DNA of 18,739 nucleotides from the NCBI GenBank assembly GCA_028696435.1, contig JAQVHC010000010.1:1-18739 (forward strand), given 5' to 3'. The notes beneath the pieces are model-generated. The model did not search any database. It saw only the letters and a program-made list of their open reading frames with translations, and was not told the origin of the DNA. Made by a program: the position numbers and the translations under genes. This document shows, one piece after another, positions 1 to 7,924 of the stretch; position 1 is the stretch's first letter; every line of letters begins with the position of its first letter. This stretch comes from Actinomycetota bacterium (GTDB taxonomy: Bacteria > Actinomycetota > Humimicrobiia > Humimicrobiales > Humimicrobiaceae).

Positions 1-1
1 C

Positions 2-853
2 AGCATTCAGGAGAGATTATACAGATTAGCAGAAATAAAAAGTAAGTATAAAATGGATTTAAGTTTAATTAATGAATATGCTGAAAAACTAAAAAATGAG
101 ATAGATGAGCTTGAAAGCCTTGACCTGGAGATTGAGAAAAAACAGGCAGAATATAACAAGTCTGAGGAAATTTTGATTAAAAGAGCCCTTATATTAAGCG
201 AACTTAGAAAAGAGACGATAGACGAATTAAAAAATAATATCACCTGTGAAATGGTCGAGCTTGGTTTTAAGTCTGTATCTTTTATTCCGCGTCATGAGTT
301 TAAAGAAGGTGATGATGGTATAGAAATAAATAATAAAAAAATAAAATTTACCAGTGATGGAATTGATGATATAGAATTTTTGATATCACTCAATGAAGGC
401 GAATCTGAAAAACCACTGAATAAAATAGCTTCAGGCGGTGAAATATCAAGAATTATGCTTGCGATTAAATCGGCAATAAGTTCGGTTGAAAAAATAACAA
501 CCATGATTTTTGATGAAATAGACGCTGGAATAGGAGGAGCCACATCTCTTATAGTAGGGGAAAAACTATATAAAATTTCAAGAAAATGTCAGGTAATTGC
601 GATAACACATCTGGCACAGATTGCCTGCTTTGCAGATGCCCATTATTTTATTGATAAACATATTGAAGCAAATAGAACAAAAATAAAAATAAAAAAATTA
701 GACCTTTCTGACAAGGTCAGGGAGATTTCACGTATGATAAGTGGATTTAAAGATAGCGAGATAGCCGCTATGCACGCTGGAGAACTTATAGAAAAATGTA
801 ATTATATAAAAAATAATTTAGATGAAGAAAGGAAAATAAATATTGAAAACTAA
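2..853 (+). CDS. recN: DNA repair protein RecN, C-terminal part (5' end outside window)
   Basis: This is the last 283 codons of RecN, the SMC-like ATPase that acts at DNA double-strand breaks during recombinational repair. The reading frame is open to the window edge, so the first ATG inside the window (position 53) is internal. The first ~80 visible residues are the end of the coiled coil, rich in Glu, Lys and Leu. The C-terminal ATPase half follows: an ABC signature (ASGGEISR, about residues 143-150 of the fragment), a Walker B segment with catalytic Glu (MIFDEIDAGIGG, from about 168) and an H-loop (AITHLAQIA, around 200-208). These motifs in this order are diagnostic for RecN. The N-terminal Walker A half must lie upstream. 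The stop codon lies inside the start of pyrG, suggesting cotranscription and translational coupling. Identification is very secure. Confidence 0.96.
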   Translation, partial: SIQERLYRLAEIKSKYKMDLSLINEYAEKLKNEIDELESLDLEIEKKQAEYNKSEEILIKRALILSELRKETIDELKNNITCEMVELGFKSVSFIPRHEFKEGDDGIEINNKKIKFTSDGIDDIEFLISLNEGESEKPLNKIASGGEISRIMLAIKSAISSVEKITTMIFDEIDAGIGGATSLIVGEKLYKISRKCQVIAITHLAQIACFADAHYFIDKHIEANRTKIKIKKLDLSDKVREISRMISGFKDSEIAAMHAGELIEKCNYIKNNLDEERKINIEN

Positions 854-2462
854 ATTTATCTTTGTTACGGGGGGTGTGCTATCTTCACTTGGCAAGGGTA
901 TATGTGCAGCTTCGCTCGGGAGACTTTTAAAATCAAGGGGATACAGTGTGACAATACAGAAATTTGACCCTTATATTAACATTGACCCGGGAACCATGAA
1001 TCCCATTCAGCACGGAGAGGTTTTTGTTACGGATGACGGTGGGGAGACTGACCTTGATCTCGGACATTACGAAAGATTTATTGATGAAAATCTATCAAAA
1101 TATAATAATTTTACGTCCGGAAAGATTTATAAAAATGTCATTGATGATGAGAGAAAAGGAAAATTCCTGGGAGCAACAGTTCAGGTAATACCTCATATAA
1201 CAGATGAAATAAAATCATGTATTAAAAAAACATTATTGAGAAAAAAAACAGATATAGTAATAACTGAAATAGGGGGCACTGTCGGGGATATAGAAAGCCT
1301 GCCTTTTCTTGAAGCAATAAGACAATTTAAAAAGGATGTTGGTAAGGAAAATGTTCTTTATATTCATGTTACATATGTCCCATATTTAAAAACCACAGAA
1401 GAATTAAAATCAAAACCAACCCAGCACAGTGTGAAAGAATTAAGGAGTATAGGAATTCAACCGGATATAATTATATGCAGAAGTGAAACCAGAATATCGG
1501 ATAGCATTAGAAAGAAAATAAGTCTGTTCTGCGATATAGAAGTGGAAGATACAATAGAGGCAATAGATGTAAAGTATATTTATGAGGTTCCGCTTATGCT
1601 TCAGAAAGAAAAACTGGATTTGAGGGTTCTTTCAAAATTAGGATTAAGTGCTGGAGAAGCTGATCTTAAGAGCTGGGAAAAAATTGTTGACACAATACAT
1701 AATCTGGATGGAAGTGTGAAAATAGGAATAGTCGGGAAGTATACGAATTTAAAGGATTCGTATATAAGTATTGTAGAAGCTTTAAATCATGGTGGTTACT
1801 ATTTCAAGAAAAATGTAGATATAGTCTGGATAAATTCTGAATTACTTGAAAAAAACTGTCAGGAAGAAAATATACTTGAGAGTGTTGATGGTATACTTGT
1901 GCCATATGGTTTCGGCTCCAGGGGCATAAATGGAAAGATCAATGCAATAAAATGTGCAAGAGAAAAGAAGATACCTTTTTTCGGAATATGCCTCGGGATG
2001 CATTGTGCAGTAATTGAATTTGCAAGAAATGTCATGGGACTCAAGGACGCAAACAGTACAGAATTTGATCCGGATACGAAAAATCCTGTAATTGATATCA
2101 TGCATGAACAAAGAGGTGTCAGGGATAAAGGTGGCACGATGAGACTTGGAACATATGAGTGTAAATTAAAAACGGATTCAAATGCATACAGAGCTTATAA
2201 AGAAAGTATAATTTATGAAAGGCACAGGCACAGGTATGAGCTTAACAATAGTTATATAGACAGGCTTGAAGAAGCCGGACTTATTGTAACCGGGATTAAT
2301 CCTGATAAAAATTTAGCAGAGATAGTTGAAATAAAGGATCACCCATGGTTTGTGGGTGTTCAATTTCACCCTGAATTTAAATCAAGGCCGGAAAGGCCAC
2401 ATCCTTTGTTCAGGGATTTTATAGAAGCCTCAATAAAATACTCTAATAAAGTAAAAAAGTAG
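843..2462 (+). CDS. pyrG: CTP synthase
   Basis: CTP synthase makes CTP from UTP, ATP and glutamine, the last step of pyrimidine ribonucleotide synthesis. At 539 aa it has the normal family length. Residues ~1-266 are the synthetase (amidoligase) domain, beginning with the hallmark VTGGVLSSLGKG loop and followed by the QKFDPYINIDPGTMNP and GETDLDLGHYERF motifs. The C-terminal half is a class I glutamine amidotransferase: nucleophile Cys383 in GICLGMH, with His509 and Glu511 in FHPEF completing the triad. The start is a TTG at 843, 11 bases inside the end of recN and preceded by an AGGAAA ribosome site; the MKTKFIFVTGG N-terminus fits the family exactly, so this start is well supported. The next gene begins one base after the stop codon. 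Confidence 0.98.
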   Translation: MKTKFIFVTGGVLSSLGKGICAASLGRLLKSRGYSVTIQKFDPYINIDPGTMNPIQHGEVFVTDDGGETDLDLGHYERFIDENLSKYNNFTSGKIYKNVIDDERKGKFLGATVQVIPHITDEIKSCIKKTLLRKKTDIVITEIGGTVGDIESLPFLEAIRQFKKDVGKENVLYIHVTYVPYLKTTEELKSKPTQHSVKELRSIGIQPDIIICRSETRISDSIRKKISLFCDIEVEDTIEAIDVKYIYEVPLMLQKEKLDLRVLSKLGLSAGEADLKSWEKIVDTIHNLDGSVKIGIVGKYTNLKDSYISIVEALNHGGYYFKKNVDIVWINSELLEKNCQEENILESVDGILVPYGFGSRGINGKINAIKCAREKKIPFFGICLGMHCAVIEFARNVMGLKDANSTEFDPDTKNPVIDIMHEQRGVRDKGGTMRLGTYECKLKTDSNAYRAYKESIIYERHRHRYELNNSYIDRLEEAGLIVTGINPDKNLAEIVEIKDHPWFVGVQFHPEFKSRPERPHPLFRDFIEASIKYSNKVKK

Positions 2463-2463
2463 A

Positions 2464-3225
2464 ATGATTACTAAAAGTCGCAGATTAAGTAATGGAATGA
2501 GAAAATTTTTAATTATTATAAATTCACTTTTTCTTGTAATAATTATATTGTTTACCCCTCTTGTATATTATGTATTTAACCTGGACTATTATGAAACCCT
2601 GCAGGAACGATACGGAGTATTTTCTACTCTGGACAGGGATGACGTTATAAAAATTTCGGGGAAAATTATTAATTTTTTTAAATACAGAGAAAATCTTGAT
2701 TACAGTGACCCGGATCTACAGGCAAAATACACAGGTGAAAACACAGACGCGGTCCTGCGGTTCCAGCAGGATGAAATAGAACATTTTTATGATGTAAGAG
2801 TAATTTTTACGACAATATTTATTATATATTTTATCAGTATTATTTTGTTTATTGTAATCTTAGTGATTCTTTCGGAAAGAAATATGAAAAGTTTTCTGAG
2901 AAATACAGGTAACGTCTTTATCATAGCTCCTGTTATTATTTTTATTATTGTACTGCTTCTTTTACTCTTCGGTAGAAATTTCCCTGTTTTATTTGAAAAA
3001 TTCCATAAAGTTTTTTTCCCGCAGGGAAATTATGCTTTTGCAGGCAATTCTCTTATAATTTCTATTTTCCCGTTTGAATTTTTTTACAGTTTTTTTATAA
3101 GACTTGTAATCTGTTCTGCTATAATGGCATTGATATTTTTATTTGCAGGTATTATTTTTGTTAATATCTCTAAATTATTTAAAAATAAAGCAAGAAATAG
3201 GACAGGAAATAAGGCACGGAAATAA
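2464..3225 (+). CDS. DUF1461/TIGR01906 integral membrane protein, Lit-like
   Basis: This 253-aa protein has four clear hydrophobic segments (about residues 14-37, 114-137, 150-169 and 212-235) with a long extracytoplasmic-looking stretch after the first. That topology, plus an EIEHFYDVR motif (His107) and an FHKVFF motif (His181), matches my recollection of the DUF1461/TIGR01906 family. The family includes Lit, the lipoprotein intramolecular transacylase of low-G+C Gram-positives, which moves an acyl chain within the lipoprotein lipid anchor and depends on conserved histidines. The family assignment is moderately secure; true Lit activity is inference, because many members are uncharacterised. 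It starts one base after the pyrG stop, so it is probably in the same transcript. Its extreme C-terminus (KARNRTGNKARK) is encoded by short tandem repeats and may be variable. Confidence 0.7.
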   Translation: MITKSRRLSNGMRKFLIIINSLFLVIIILFTPLVYYVFNLDYYETLQERYGVFSTLDRDDVIKISGKIINFFKYRENLDYSDPDLQAKYTGENTDAVLRFQQDEIEHFYDVRVIFTTIFIIYFISIILFIVILVILSERNMKSFLRNTGNVFIIAPVIIFIIVLLLLLFGRNFPVLFEKFHKVFFPQGNYAFAGNSLIISIFPFEFFYSFFIRLVICSAIMALIFLFAGIIFVNISKLFKNKARNRTGNKARK

Positions 3226-3240
3226 AGCATAGAAATAAGG
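3181..3240 (+). repeat. Degenerate 12-13 bp tandem repeat spanning a stop codon
   Basis: Four consecutive imperfect units of the form CARGAAATAAGG lie at 3191-3202, 3203-3214, 3215-3227 and 3228-3240, preceded by a partial unit at 3181-3190. The array encodes the basic tail of the Lit-like protein and contains its TAA stop (3223-3225). The last two units are 13 bp, so gain or loss of a unit would change the reading frame of the tail. Confidence 0.6.
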
Positions 3241-3274
3241 CCCTTTTTTAATAAAGTATTGTTAACAAATTATT

Positions 3275-4408
3275 ATGACTAATATGGTTAATAAAGAAAG
3301 ACTGCTAAAATCTTTTCTGGAATTATTAAAAATAAAAAGCCCCTCAAAAAATGAGAAGGAAATTGTTGACTGCGTAAGCTCTAAATTAGAAGACCTCGGT
3401 CTCGATGTTTATGTAGATGACTGCTGGAAAAAGACCGGCGGTAATGCAGGAAATATAATTGCTCAGTATATAGCAGATAATCCATCCGGTAGCAGACCAA
3501 TTTTTCTCACAGCGCATCTTGATACAGTTGAAGTAAATGGCGATATAGTTCCTGTGATAAAAAAAGGGATAATATCAAACAAAAATAAAGATTGTATTCT
3601 TGGCGGTGATAATAAAGTTGCTGTAGCAGCAATTATAGAGGCTCTGGAAGTAATTATGGAAAATAAAATACCCACAGGAGATATTTATGTAGTGCTGACT
3701 GTTTCTGAAGAAATTGGCCTGCTTGGCTCAAAAAACCTGGATACCAGACTGATTAAAGCAAAATATGGCTTTGCGTTTGATGGTGATGGGGACATTGGAA
3801 CAATAATAAATAAAGCCCCCTATCAGAATTCAATTGATGCGCAATTTAAAGGTAAATCAGCACATGCAGGAGTTGAACCGGAAAAAGGTATTAATTCCAT
3901 CCAGGCTGCTGCTGCAGCTATAAATAAAATGAAGATAGGAAGGATTGATAAAGAAACTACCAGCAATGTAGGTAAAATAGAAGGAGGAATAGCGAGAAAT
4001 ATAGTTCCTGAAAATACTAAACTGGAAATTGAAGCAAGAAGCCTTGACCCTGAAAAGCTTGAAAATATTACTTCTGACATGGTAGAAAGCCTGAAAAGTG
4101 GCGCTGCGATAAATAATGCAGGACTTGATTATAAAGTTGTAAGGGAATATGACGGATTTGAAATATCTGAAAATGAGGTTCCTGTCCAGATTGCCAGATA
4201 CGCTTTGCAAAGGTTAAACATAGAATCAAAGGTTGTGGCCAGCGGTGGTGGCAGTGATGTAAATATATTTAATTCAAAGGGAATGATGGCTATTAATTTA
4301 AGCAGTGGAATGGAAAATATACACACCACAAGAGAATTTGTAAAGGTTGATCAATTAATTAAATTAGCCGGTTTAATCATTGAAATATGCCGGTATGTAA
4401 TTAAGTAA
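3275..4408 (+). CDS. M20 family metallopeptidase, peptidase T-like
   Basis: This is a cytoplasmic zinc-dependent exopeptidase of the M20 family, most like the PepT-like/tripeptidase group (377 aa, usual length). The two-metal ligand set is visible: His81 and Asp83 (TAHLDTVE), bridging Asp112 (LGGDNKVAV), the catalytic Glu145-Glu146 pair (TVSEEIGLLGS), Asp169 (FAFDGDGD) and His350 (NIHTTREF). Between the metal motifs lies the dimerisation/lid domain (about 182-290) with the characteristic SAHAG segment. It probably trims short peptides to amino acids; the exact substrate cannot be read from the sequence. The ATG at 3275 has no strong ribosome site, and an in-frame ATG three codons later is an equally possible start. 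A 49-bp gap follows the Lit-like gene. Confidence 0.88.
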   Translation: MTNMVNKERLLKSFLELLKIKSPSKNEKEIVDCVSSKLEDLGLDVYVDDCWKKTGGNAGNIIAQYIADNPSGSRPIFLTAHLDTVEVNGDIVPVIKKGIISNKNKDCILGGDNKVAVAAIIEALEVIMENKIPTGDIYVVLTVSEEIGLLGSKNLDTRLIKAKYGFAFDGDGDIGTIINKAPYQNSIDAQFKGKSAHAGVEPEKGINSIQAAAAAINKMKIGRIDKETTSNVGKIEGGIARNIVPENTKLEIEARSLDPEKLENITSDMVESLKSGAAINNAGLDYKVVREYDGFEISENEVPVQIARYALQRLNIESKVVASGGGSDVNIFNSKGMMAINLSSGMENIHTTREFVKVDQLIKLAGLIIEICRYVIK

Positions 4409-4516
4409 TTAAGTAAAAAAAGGCAGCGGTTCTTAACATAAGCCTGAAACATAGTAGAGTTAATTGATGGATTTATGATTAAGATAGGGGCCACTGATAT
4501 ATTAAAATCAAGAAAT

Positions 4517-4558
4517 TAGATAAACAAAAATAGATAAACAAAATAGATAAAAGGAGGG
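4517..4558 (+). repeat. TAGATAAACAAAA tandem repeat running into a ribosome binding site
   Basis: Three head-to-tail copies of TAGATAAACAAAA(A) lie at 4517-4530, 4531-4543 and 4544-4558; the last diverges after TAGATAAA into the strong Shine-Dalgarno sequence AAGGAGGG (4551-4558). The repeat forms the unstructured A-rich leader of the Nudix gene and ends eight bases before its apparent AUC start codon. The rest of the 4409-4516 gap shows no clear promoter or terminator. Confidence 0.6.
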
Positions 4559-4565
4559 CAGAAAA

Positions 4566-5123
4566 ATCAACAAAAAATTAGACGAAATAAAAGTAAGCTC
4601 TGAGGAAATTTTTAAAGGTGAAATCATAAAGCTTTATTTTGACAGGGTAAAATTACCGGATGGCAAAATCGCTACCAGGGAGAAGGTTTCACATCCCGGG
4701 GCTGTGGCTATAGTTCCTCTAAATAAAAATGGAAATATCTTTTTTGTAAAGCAATTCAGATATCCAATAAGTGAAATTTTAATAGAAATACCGGCAGGTA
4801 AAATTGATAAAAATGAAGACCCCCTGGATAGCGCAAGAAGAGAATTAGAAGAAGAAATAGGTGCATCAGGAGGAAAGCTTAAACATTTAATATCTTTTTA
4901 CTCATCCCCGGGTTTCTGTGATGAAATAATGCACATTTATCTGGCTGTAGATTTTGTTAAAAAAGAAAATAATCTTGAAGAAGATGAATTTTTAGAAGTA
5001 ATTGAATTAAAGATAGATGATGCCCTGTCTTACATAAAAAGTGGCAAAATAAAGGACGCAAAGACAATAATAGGTATATTACTTGCATGTGATTATATAG
5101 CAGGGGAAAACCGGATTTTATGA
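4566..5123 (+). CDS. ADP-ribose pyrophosphatase (Nudix hydrolase), apparent AUC start
   Basis: This Nudix hydrolase is of the ADP-ribose pyrophosphatase type, splitting ADP-ribose to AMP and ribose 5-phosphate in the cytoplasm. The Nudix box fits G-x5-E-x7-REUxEExGU exactly: it starts at Gly78 (GKIDKNE), runs through RRELEEEIGA and ends near residue 100. The first conventional start in frame is a GTG at 4704, but family-typical sequence continues 46 codons upstream of it (for example RVKLPDGK and REKVSHPGAV). That extension reaches ATC at 4566, placed eight bases after a strong GGAGG at 4553-4557; an in-frame TAA sits at 4548-4550. No ATG, GTG or TTG exists in between. Starting at ATC gives 185 aa, the usual family length. 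A point error turning ATG into ATC is the main alternative. The stop overlaps the xerD start as ATGA. Confidence 0.88.
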   Translation: MNKKLDEIKVSSEEIFKGEIIKLYFDRVKLPDGKIATREKVSHPGAVAIVPLNKNGNIFFVKQFRYPISEILIEIPAGKIDKNEDPLDSARRELEEEIGASGGKLKHLISFYSSPGFCDEIMHIYLAVDFVKKENNLEEDEFLEVIELKIDDALSYIKSGKIKDAKTIIGILLACDYIAGENRIL

Positions 5124-6052
5124 AAAAGAAAGATAAAGAAGATTTTAATAAAGATTTTGATGGCTACGTTGAAAAATACATGGATTACCTGAAATTTGAA
5201 AGGTTAATGCTACCAAATACCATAGAATCTTATAAAAGAGACCTCAGAAAATTTAAATCATATCTTTATAATAATAATATAAAGGATTTTTGCAATCTTT
5301 CGAAAGAACAGACGCTCGATTTTTTACAGGATTTATATAAAAGTCAGTCCGAGTCTTCTATATCAAGAATATTATCAACATTGAGAAGTTTTTATAAATT
5401 TTTAATGATAGAAGGCGCATGTAAAAATAACATATGGGTTCAGGTAAGTAATCCCTTAAAATTGAGGAAAATACCGGAGGTTTTAAGTATTGAAGAAGTT
5501 GATATGTTCCTTGAAAGCATTCCTGTTTCCGGGAAGCTGGAAATGAGGGACAGGGCAATGTTTGAAATACTATATTCCTGCGGTCTGAGAGTAAGTGAAA
5601 TTATAAATTTAAAAATGCAGAATATTGATTTTGAAGAAGAGTTATTGAGATTCAGGGGTAAAGGGGATAAGGAAAGAATAGTGCCGGTTGGTGAAAGAAG
5701 TATGCAGTTCTTAAAGAAATATTTAAGATATGGTAGAGGTGAAATTAAGAAGGGAAGCAGAACTGATTTTGTTTTTATAAACAGGAGTGGAAAAAAATTG
5801 ACACGTCAGGGTTTCTGGAAAATATTGAAAAAATATGCCAGAAAAGTAAATCTGGACAAAAATCTGTATCCACATATCTTCAGGCATAGCTTTGCAACAC
5901 ACATGATTCAAAGGGGTGCGGATTTGAGAACAGTCCAGGAACTCCTCGGGCATAGCAGCATTTCAACAACGGAAATATATACTACTCTGGATAAAAAACA
6001 CATAAAAGAAGTTTATTTTAAGTATCATCCGAGAGAAAAATATAGCGCCTGA
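5120..6052 (+). CDS. xerD: Tyrosine recombinase XerD (site-specific chromosome dimer resolution)
   Basis: XerC/D-type tyrosine recombinases resolve chromosome dimers at dif near the replication terminus. The protein is 310 aa, normal for the family. Residues ~14-100 are the SAM-like N-terminal core-binding domain (FERLMLPNTIESYKRDL). The catalytic domain shows all expected residues: Arg157 (CGLRVSEI), a Lys near 181-184 (GKGDKERIVPV), His252 and Arg255 (HIFRHSFATH), His278 (LLGHSSI) and the nucleophile Tyr287 (TTEIYTTLD). It is a chromosomal recombinase in a conserved housekeeping neighbourhood, with a 4-base overlap to the Nudix gene, and not part of a mobile element. XerD rather than XerC is chosen from context (Nudix-xerD order in Gram-positive clusters); sequence alone would not decide firmly. 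Confidence 0.9.
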   Translation: MKKKDKEDFNKDFDGYVEKYMDYLKFERLMLPNTIESYKRDLRKFKSYLYNNNIKDFCNLSKEQTLDFLQDLYKSQSESSISRILSTLRSFYKFLMIEGACKNNIWVQVSNPLKLRKIPEVLSIEEVDMFLESIPVSGKLEMRDRAMFEILYSCGLRVSEIINLKMQNIDFEEELLRFRGKGDKERIVPVGERSMQFLKKYLRYGRGEIKKGSRTDFVFINRSGKKLTRQGFWKILKKYARKVNLDKNLYPHIFRHSFATHMIQRGADLRTVQELLGHSSISTTEIYTTLDKKHIKEVYFKYHPREKYSA

Positions 6053-6096
6053 TTATATAAAGACCGTATAAAAAATAAAAGATTATATAGTAAAAT

Positions 6097-6124
6097 TTGC
6101 AAATCTAATAGATTTTGGTATTCT
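6097..6124 (+). promoter_or_regulatory. Candidate promoter with a 15-bp dyad in the spacer
   Basis: TTGCAA (6097-6102) and TATTCT (6119-6124) are separated by 16 bases, upstream of the M50 protease gene. A perfect dyad, AAATCT-AAT-AGATTT (6101-6115), lies within the spacer and could bind a dimeric repressor. Both boxes are only partial matches to the consensus, so this is a weak prediction. Confidence 0.3.
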
Positions 6125-6159
6125 ATAAAGTCATAATAAAATGAGGGAATAGATTTTAT

Positions 6160-6873
6160 ATGTCTGGTATTGGACAGTCAATAATTGATATCTTAACTAA
6201 AATAGTTATATGGGCTCCGGGCCTTGTCATGGGTGTTGTTATACACGAATGTGCACATGGCTACCTTGCCTATAAAAGCGGCGACCCTACTGCCAAAAAT
6301 ATGGGAAGGTTAACTCTTAATCCCGTGGCACATATTGATTTATTTGGAAGTATAATACTACCCCTGTTTTTACTATTATTAAATTCAAGCATACTATTTG
6401 GCTACGCCAAACCTGTCCCTATAAATACAGCCTATTTTAAAAATTACAGGAAAGGAATCCGCTATACTTCACTCGCCGGTCCTGCAGCAAATCTTATATT
6501 TGCTTTTGTTGTTGGCCTTATTTACGGAATTTTTTACTTCATCTTTTATATTCTAATAGGTGTCCCATTAAATATAAACACAATTGGCTACAGGGCATTT
6601 ATACTTATAAGCCTTATTTTTCAAAATGCCATATTTATAAATATTTTTCTTGCAATCTTTAACTTTATACCAATACCTCCTCTTGATGGTTCAAAGATAC
6701 TTGCATCTTTTTTACCTCAAAATGCAATGTATAAATACTTAAGCATGGAAAGATATGGTTTTATTTTCATTTTTCTTTTTATCTTTTTATTCTCAAAATT
6801 TTTAGGGTCTGTTATAACACCGGTTGCAAATTTCTTTTATAATATGTGTACCTGGTGGCAGTACTTGATTTAA
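6160..6873 (+). CDS. M50 family site-2 protease-like membrane metalloprotease
   Basis: This multi-spanning membrane protein of 237 aa belongs to the M50/site-2 protease family, which cuts substrates within the membrane using zinc. The zinc-binding HEcAH motif is at His29, Glu30 and His33 in the first hydrophobic segment, and the distal Asp ligand is in the PIPPLDG motif (Asp176). Other hydrophobic segments are at about 62-81, 103-135, 148-170 and 190-220. No PDZ or CBS domain is attached, placing it in the short S2P group common in Gram-positive and thermophilic bacteria next to trpS and scpAB. Its natural substrate is unknown. A GAGGG ribosome site lies about a dozen bases before the ATG. 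Its leader (6053-6159) has a candidate promoter, so it may start a new transcript leading into trpS. Confidence 0.9.
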   Translation: MSGIGQSIIDILTKIVIWAPGLVMGVVIHECAHGYLAYKSGDPTAKNMGRLTLNPVAHIDLFGSIILPLFLLLLNSSILFGYAKPVPINTAYFKNYRKGIRYTSLAGPAANLIFAFVVGLIYGIFYFIFYILIGVPLNINTIGYRAFILISLIFQNAIFINIFLAIFNFIPIPPLDGSKILASFLPQNAMYKYLSMERYGFIFIFLFIFLFSKFLGSVITPVANFFYNMCTWWQYLI

Positions 6874-6904
6874 TTATAACAAGGCTGGAGATAGGAGTCC
6901 TTAC

Positions 6905-7888
6905 ATGAAAAAGAAAATGCTTACTGGATTCAGACCGACAGGTAAATTACATCTCGGTCACCTTCACGGGAATATCGGAAATATGATTAAATATCAGAAA
7001 GATTATGAAAATTTTTTCTTTCTGGTTGACTGGCATGCATTAACAACAGAATATCAGAATCCCGAAAATATCAAATCTGATTTAATTGAATGCGCAATTG
7101 ACCTTGTTGCTCTCGGAATTGACCCTGAATACACCCATCTTTACAGGCAATCTGACATTCCACAGATAGCAGAACTGACTCTTTATTTTTCAATGATTAC
7201 CCCTCTTTCATGGCTTGAGAGATGTCCTACTTATAAAGAACAGATAATTGAACTGAGTTCGAAAGATATTTCAACACTTGGTTTCCTATCATATCCCGTT
7301 CTTATGGCATCTGATATTCTTATAGTTAATTCTGACATCATCCCTGTGGGAGAAGACCAGCTTCCGCATATTGAAATTACAAGAGAAATCGCCCGCAGGT
7401 TTAATTACCTTTACGGTAGATATTTTAATGAACCGGAGGCGATGCTCTCAAAAGCAACAAGAGTTCCCGGGATTGATGGAAGAAAAATGTCAAAAAGTTA
7501 CAATAATGCAATATTTTTATCTGATAACTATGAGGACATAAAAAATAAGGTCAGTAAGATGATTACCGACCCGGAGAGAATATATCGCAAAGACCCCGGA
7601 CATCCTGAGGTCTGTAATGTATTTAGTTTTTATAAATTATATGTGGATGAAGGCAGGTTAGCAGAAATTGAAAACAGGTGCAGGAGGGGAGAGATAGGGT
7701 GTACAGACTGTAAAAAAGAAATTGCAGAAATAATATACAAATCTCTTGAAGAATTTCGTGAAAAAAGAGAAGAAATTATTAAAAATGTGAATTATATATA
7801 TGAAATACTCAAAAAAGGCAGCACTGATGTAAAAAGAATTGCAGAGAAGACAATATCCGATGTAAGAAAAAAAATAGGCATAGATTAA
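6905..7888 (+). CDS. trpS: Tryptophanyl-tRNA synthetase
   Basis: This class Ic aminoacyl-tRNA synthetase charges tRNA-Trp with tryptophan (327 aa, normal length). Visible signatures are TGFRPTGKLHLGH at the N-terminus (HIGH motif equivalent, His16-His19), the ASDILI segment (Asp137) and GEDQLPHIE that help shape the active site, and the KMSKS loop exactly conserved at 194-198 (DGRKMSKSYNN). The C-terminal helical region binds the anticodon. The ATG is preceded by AGGAG (6893-6897) at ideal spacing. I saw no T-box leader: the 31-bp gap to the M50 gene is too short and lacks the conserved T-box sequence. Next downstream are scpA and scpB, an order seen in several Gram-positive-type genomes. Confidence 0.97.
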   Translation: MKKKMLTGFRPTGKLHLGHLHGNIGNMIKYQKDYENFFFLVDWHALTTEYQNPENIKSDLIECAIDLVALGIDPEYTHLYRQSDIPQIAELTLYFSMITPLSWLERCPTYKEQIIELSSKDISTLGFLSYPVLMASDILIVNSDIIPVGEDQLPHIEITREIARRFNYLYGRYFNEPEAMLSKATRVPGIDGRKMSKSYNNAIFLSDNYEDIKNKVSKMITDPERIYRKDPGHPEVCNVFSFYKLYVDEGRLAEIENRCRRGEIGCTDCKKEIAEIIYKSLEEFREKREEIIKNVNYIYEILKKGSTDVKRIAEKTISDVRKKIGID

Positions 7889-7924
7889 AGCAGGTAGCCG
7901 TATAGAATAAATAGCTGCACAGAA

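Noticed and set aside
292..543. Long antisense open frames opposite recN, pyrG, peptidase, GGDEF and tyrA genes
   Set aside because: They mirror highly conserved coding frames, have no family similarity, and show low-complexity Ser/Ile/Phe-rich translations typical of the reverse complement of AT-rich genes.
5120..6052. Integrase of a mobile element
   Set aside because: The tyrosine recombinase sits in a conserved housekeeping cluster with a 4-base overlap to the Nudix gene, is of XerD length and type, and no att repeats, tRNA or phage/plasmid genes are nearby.
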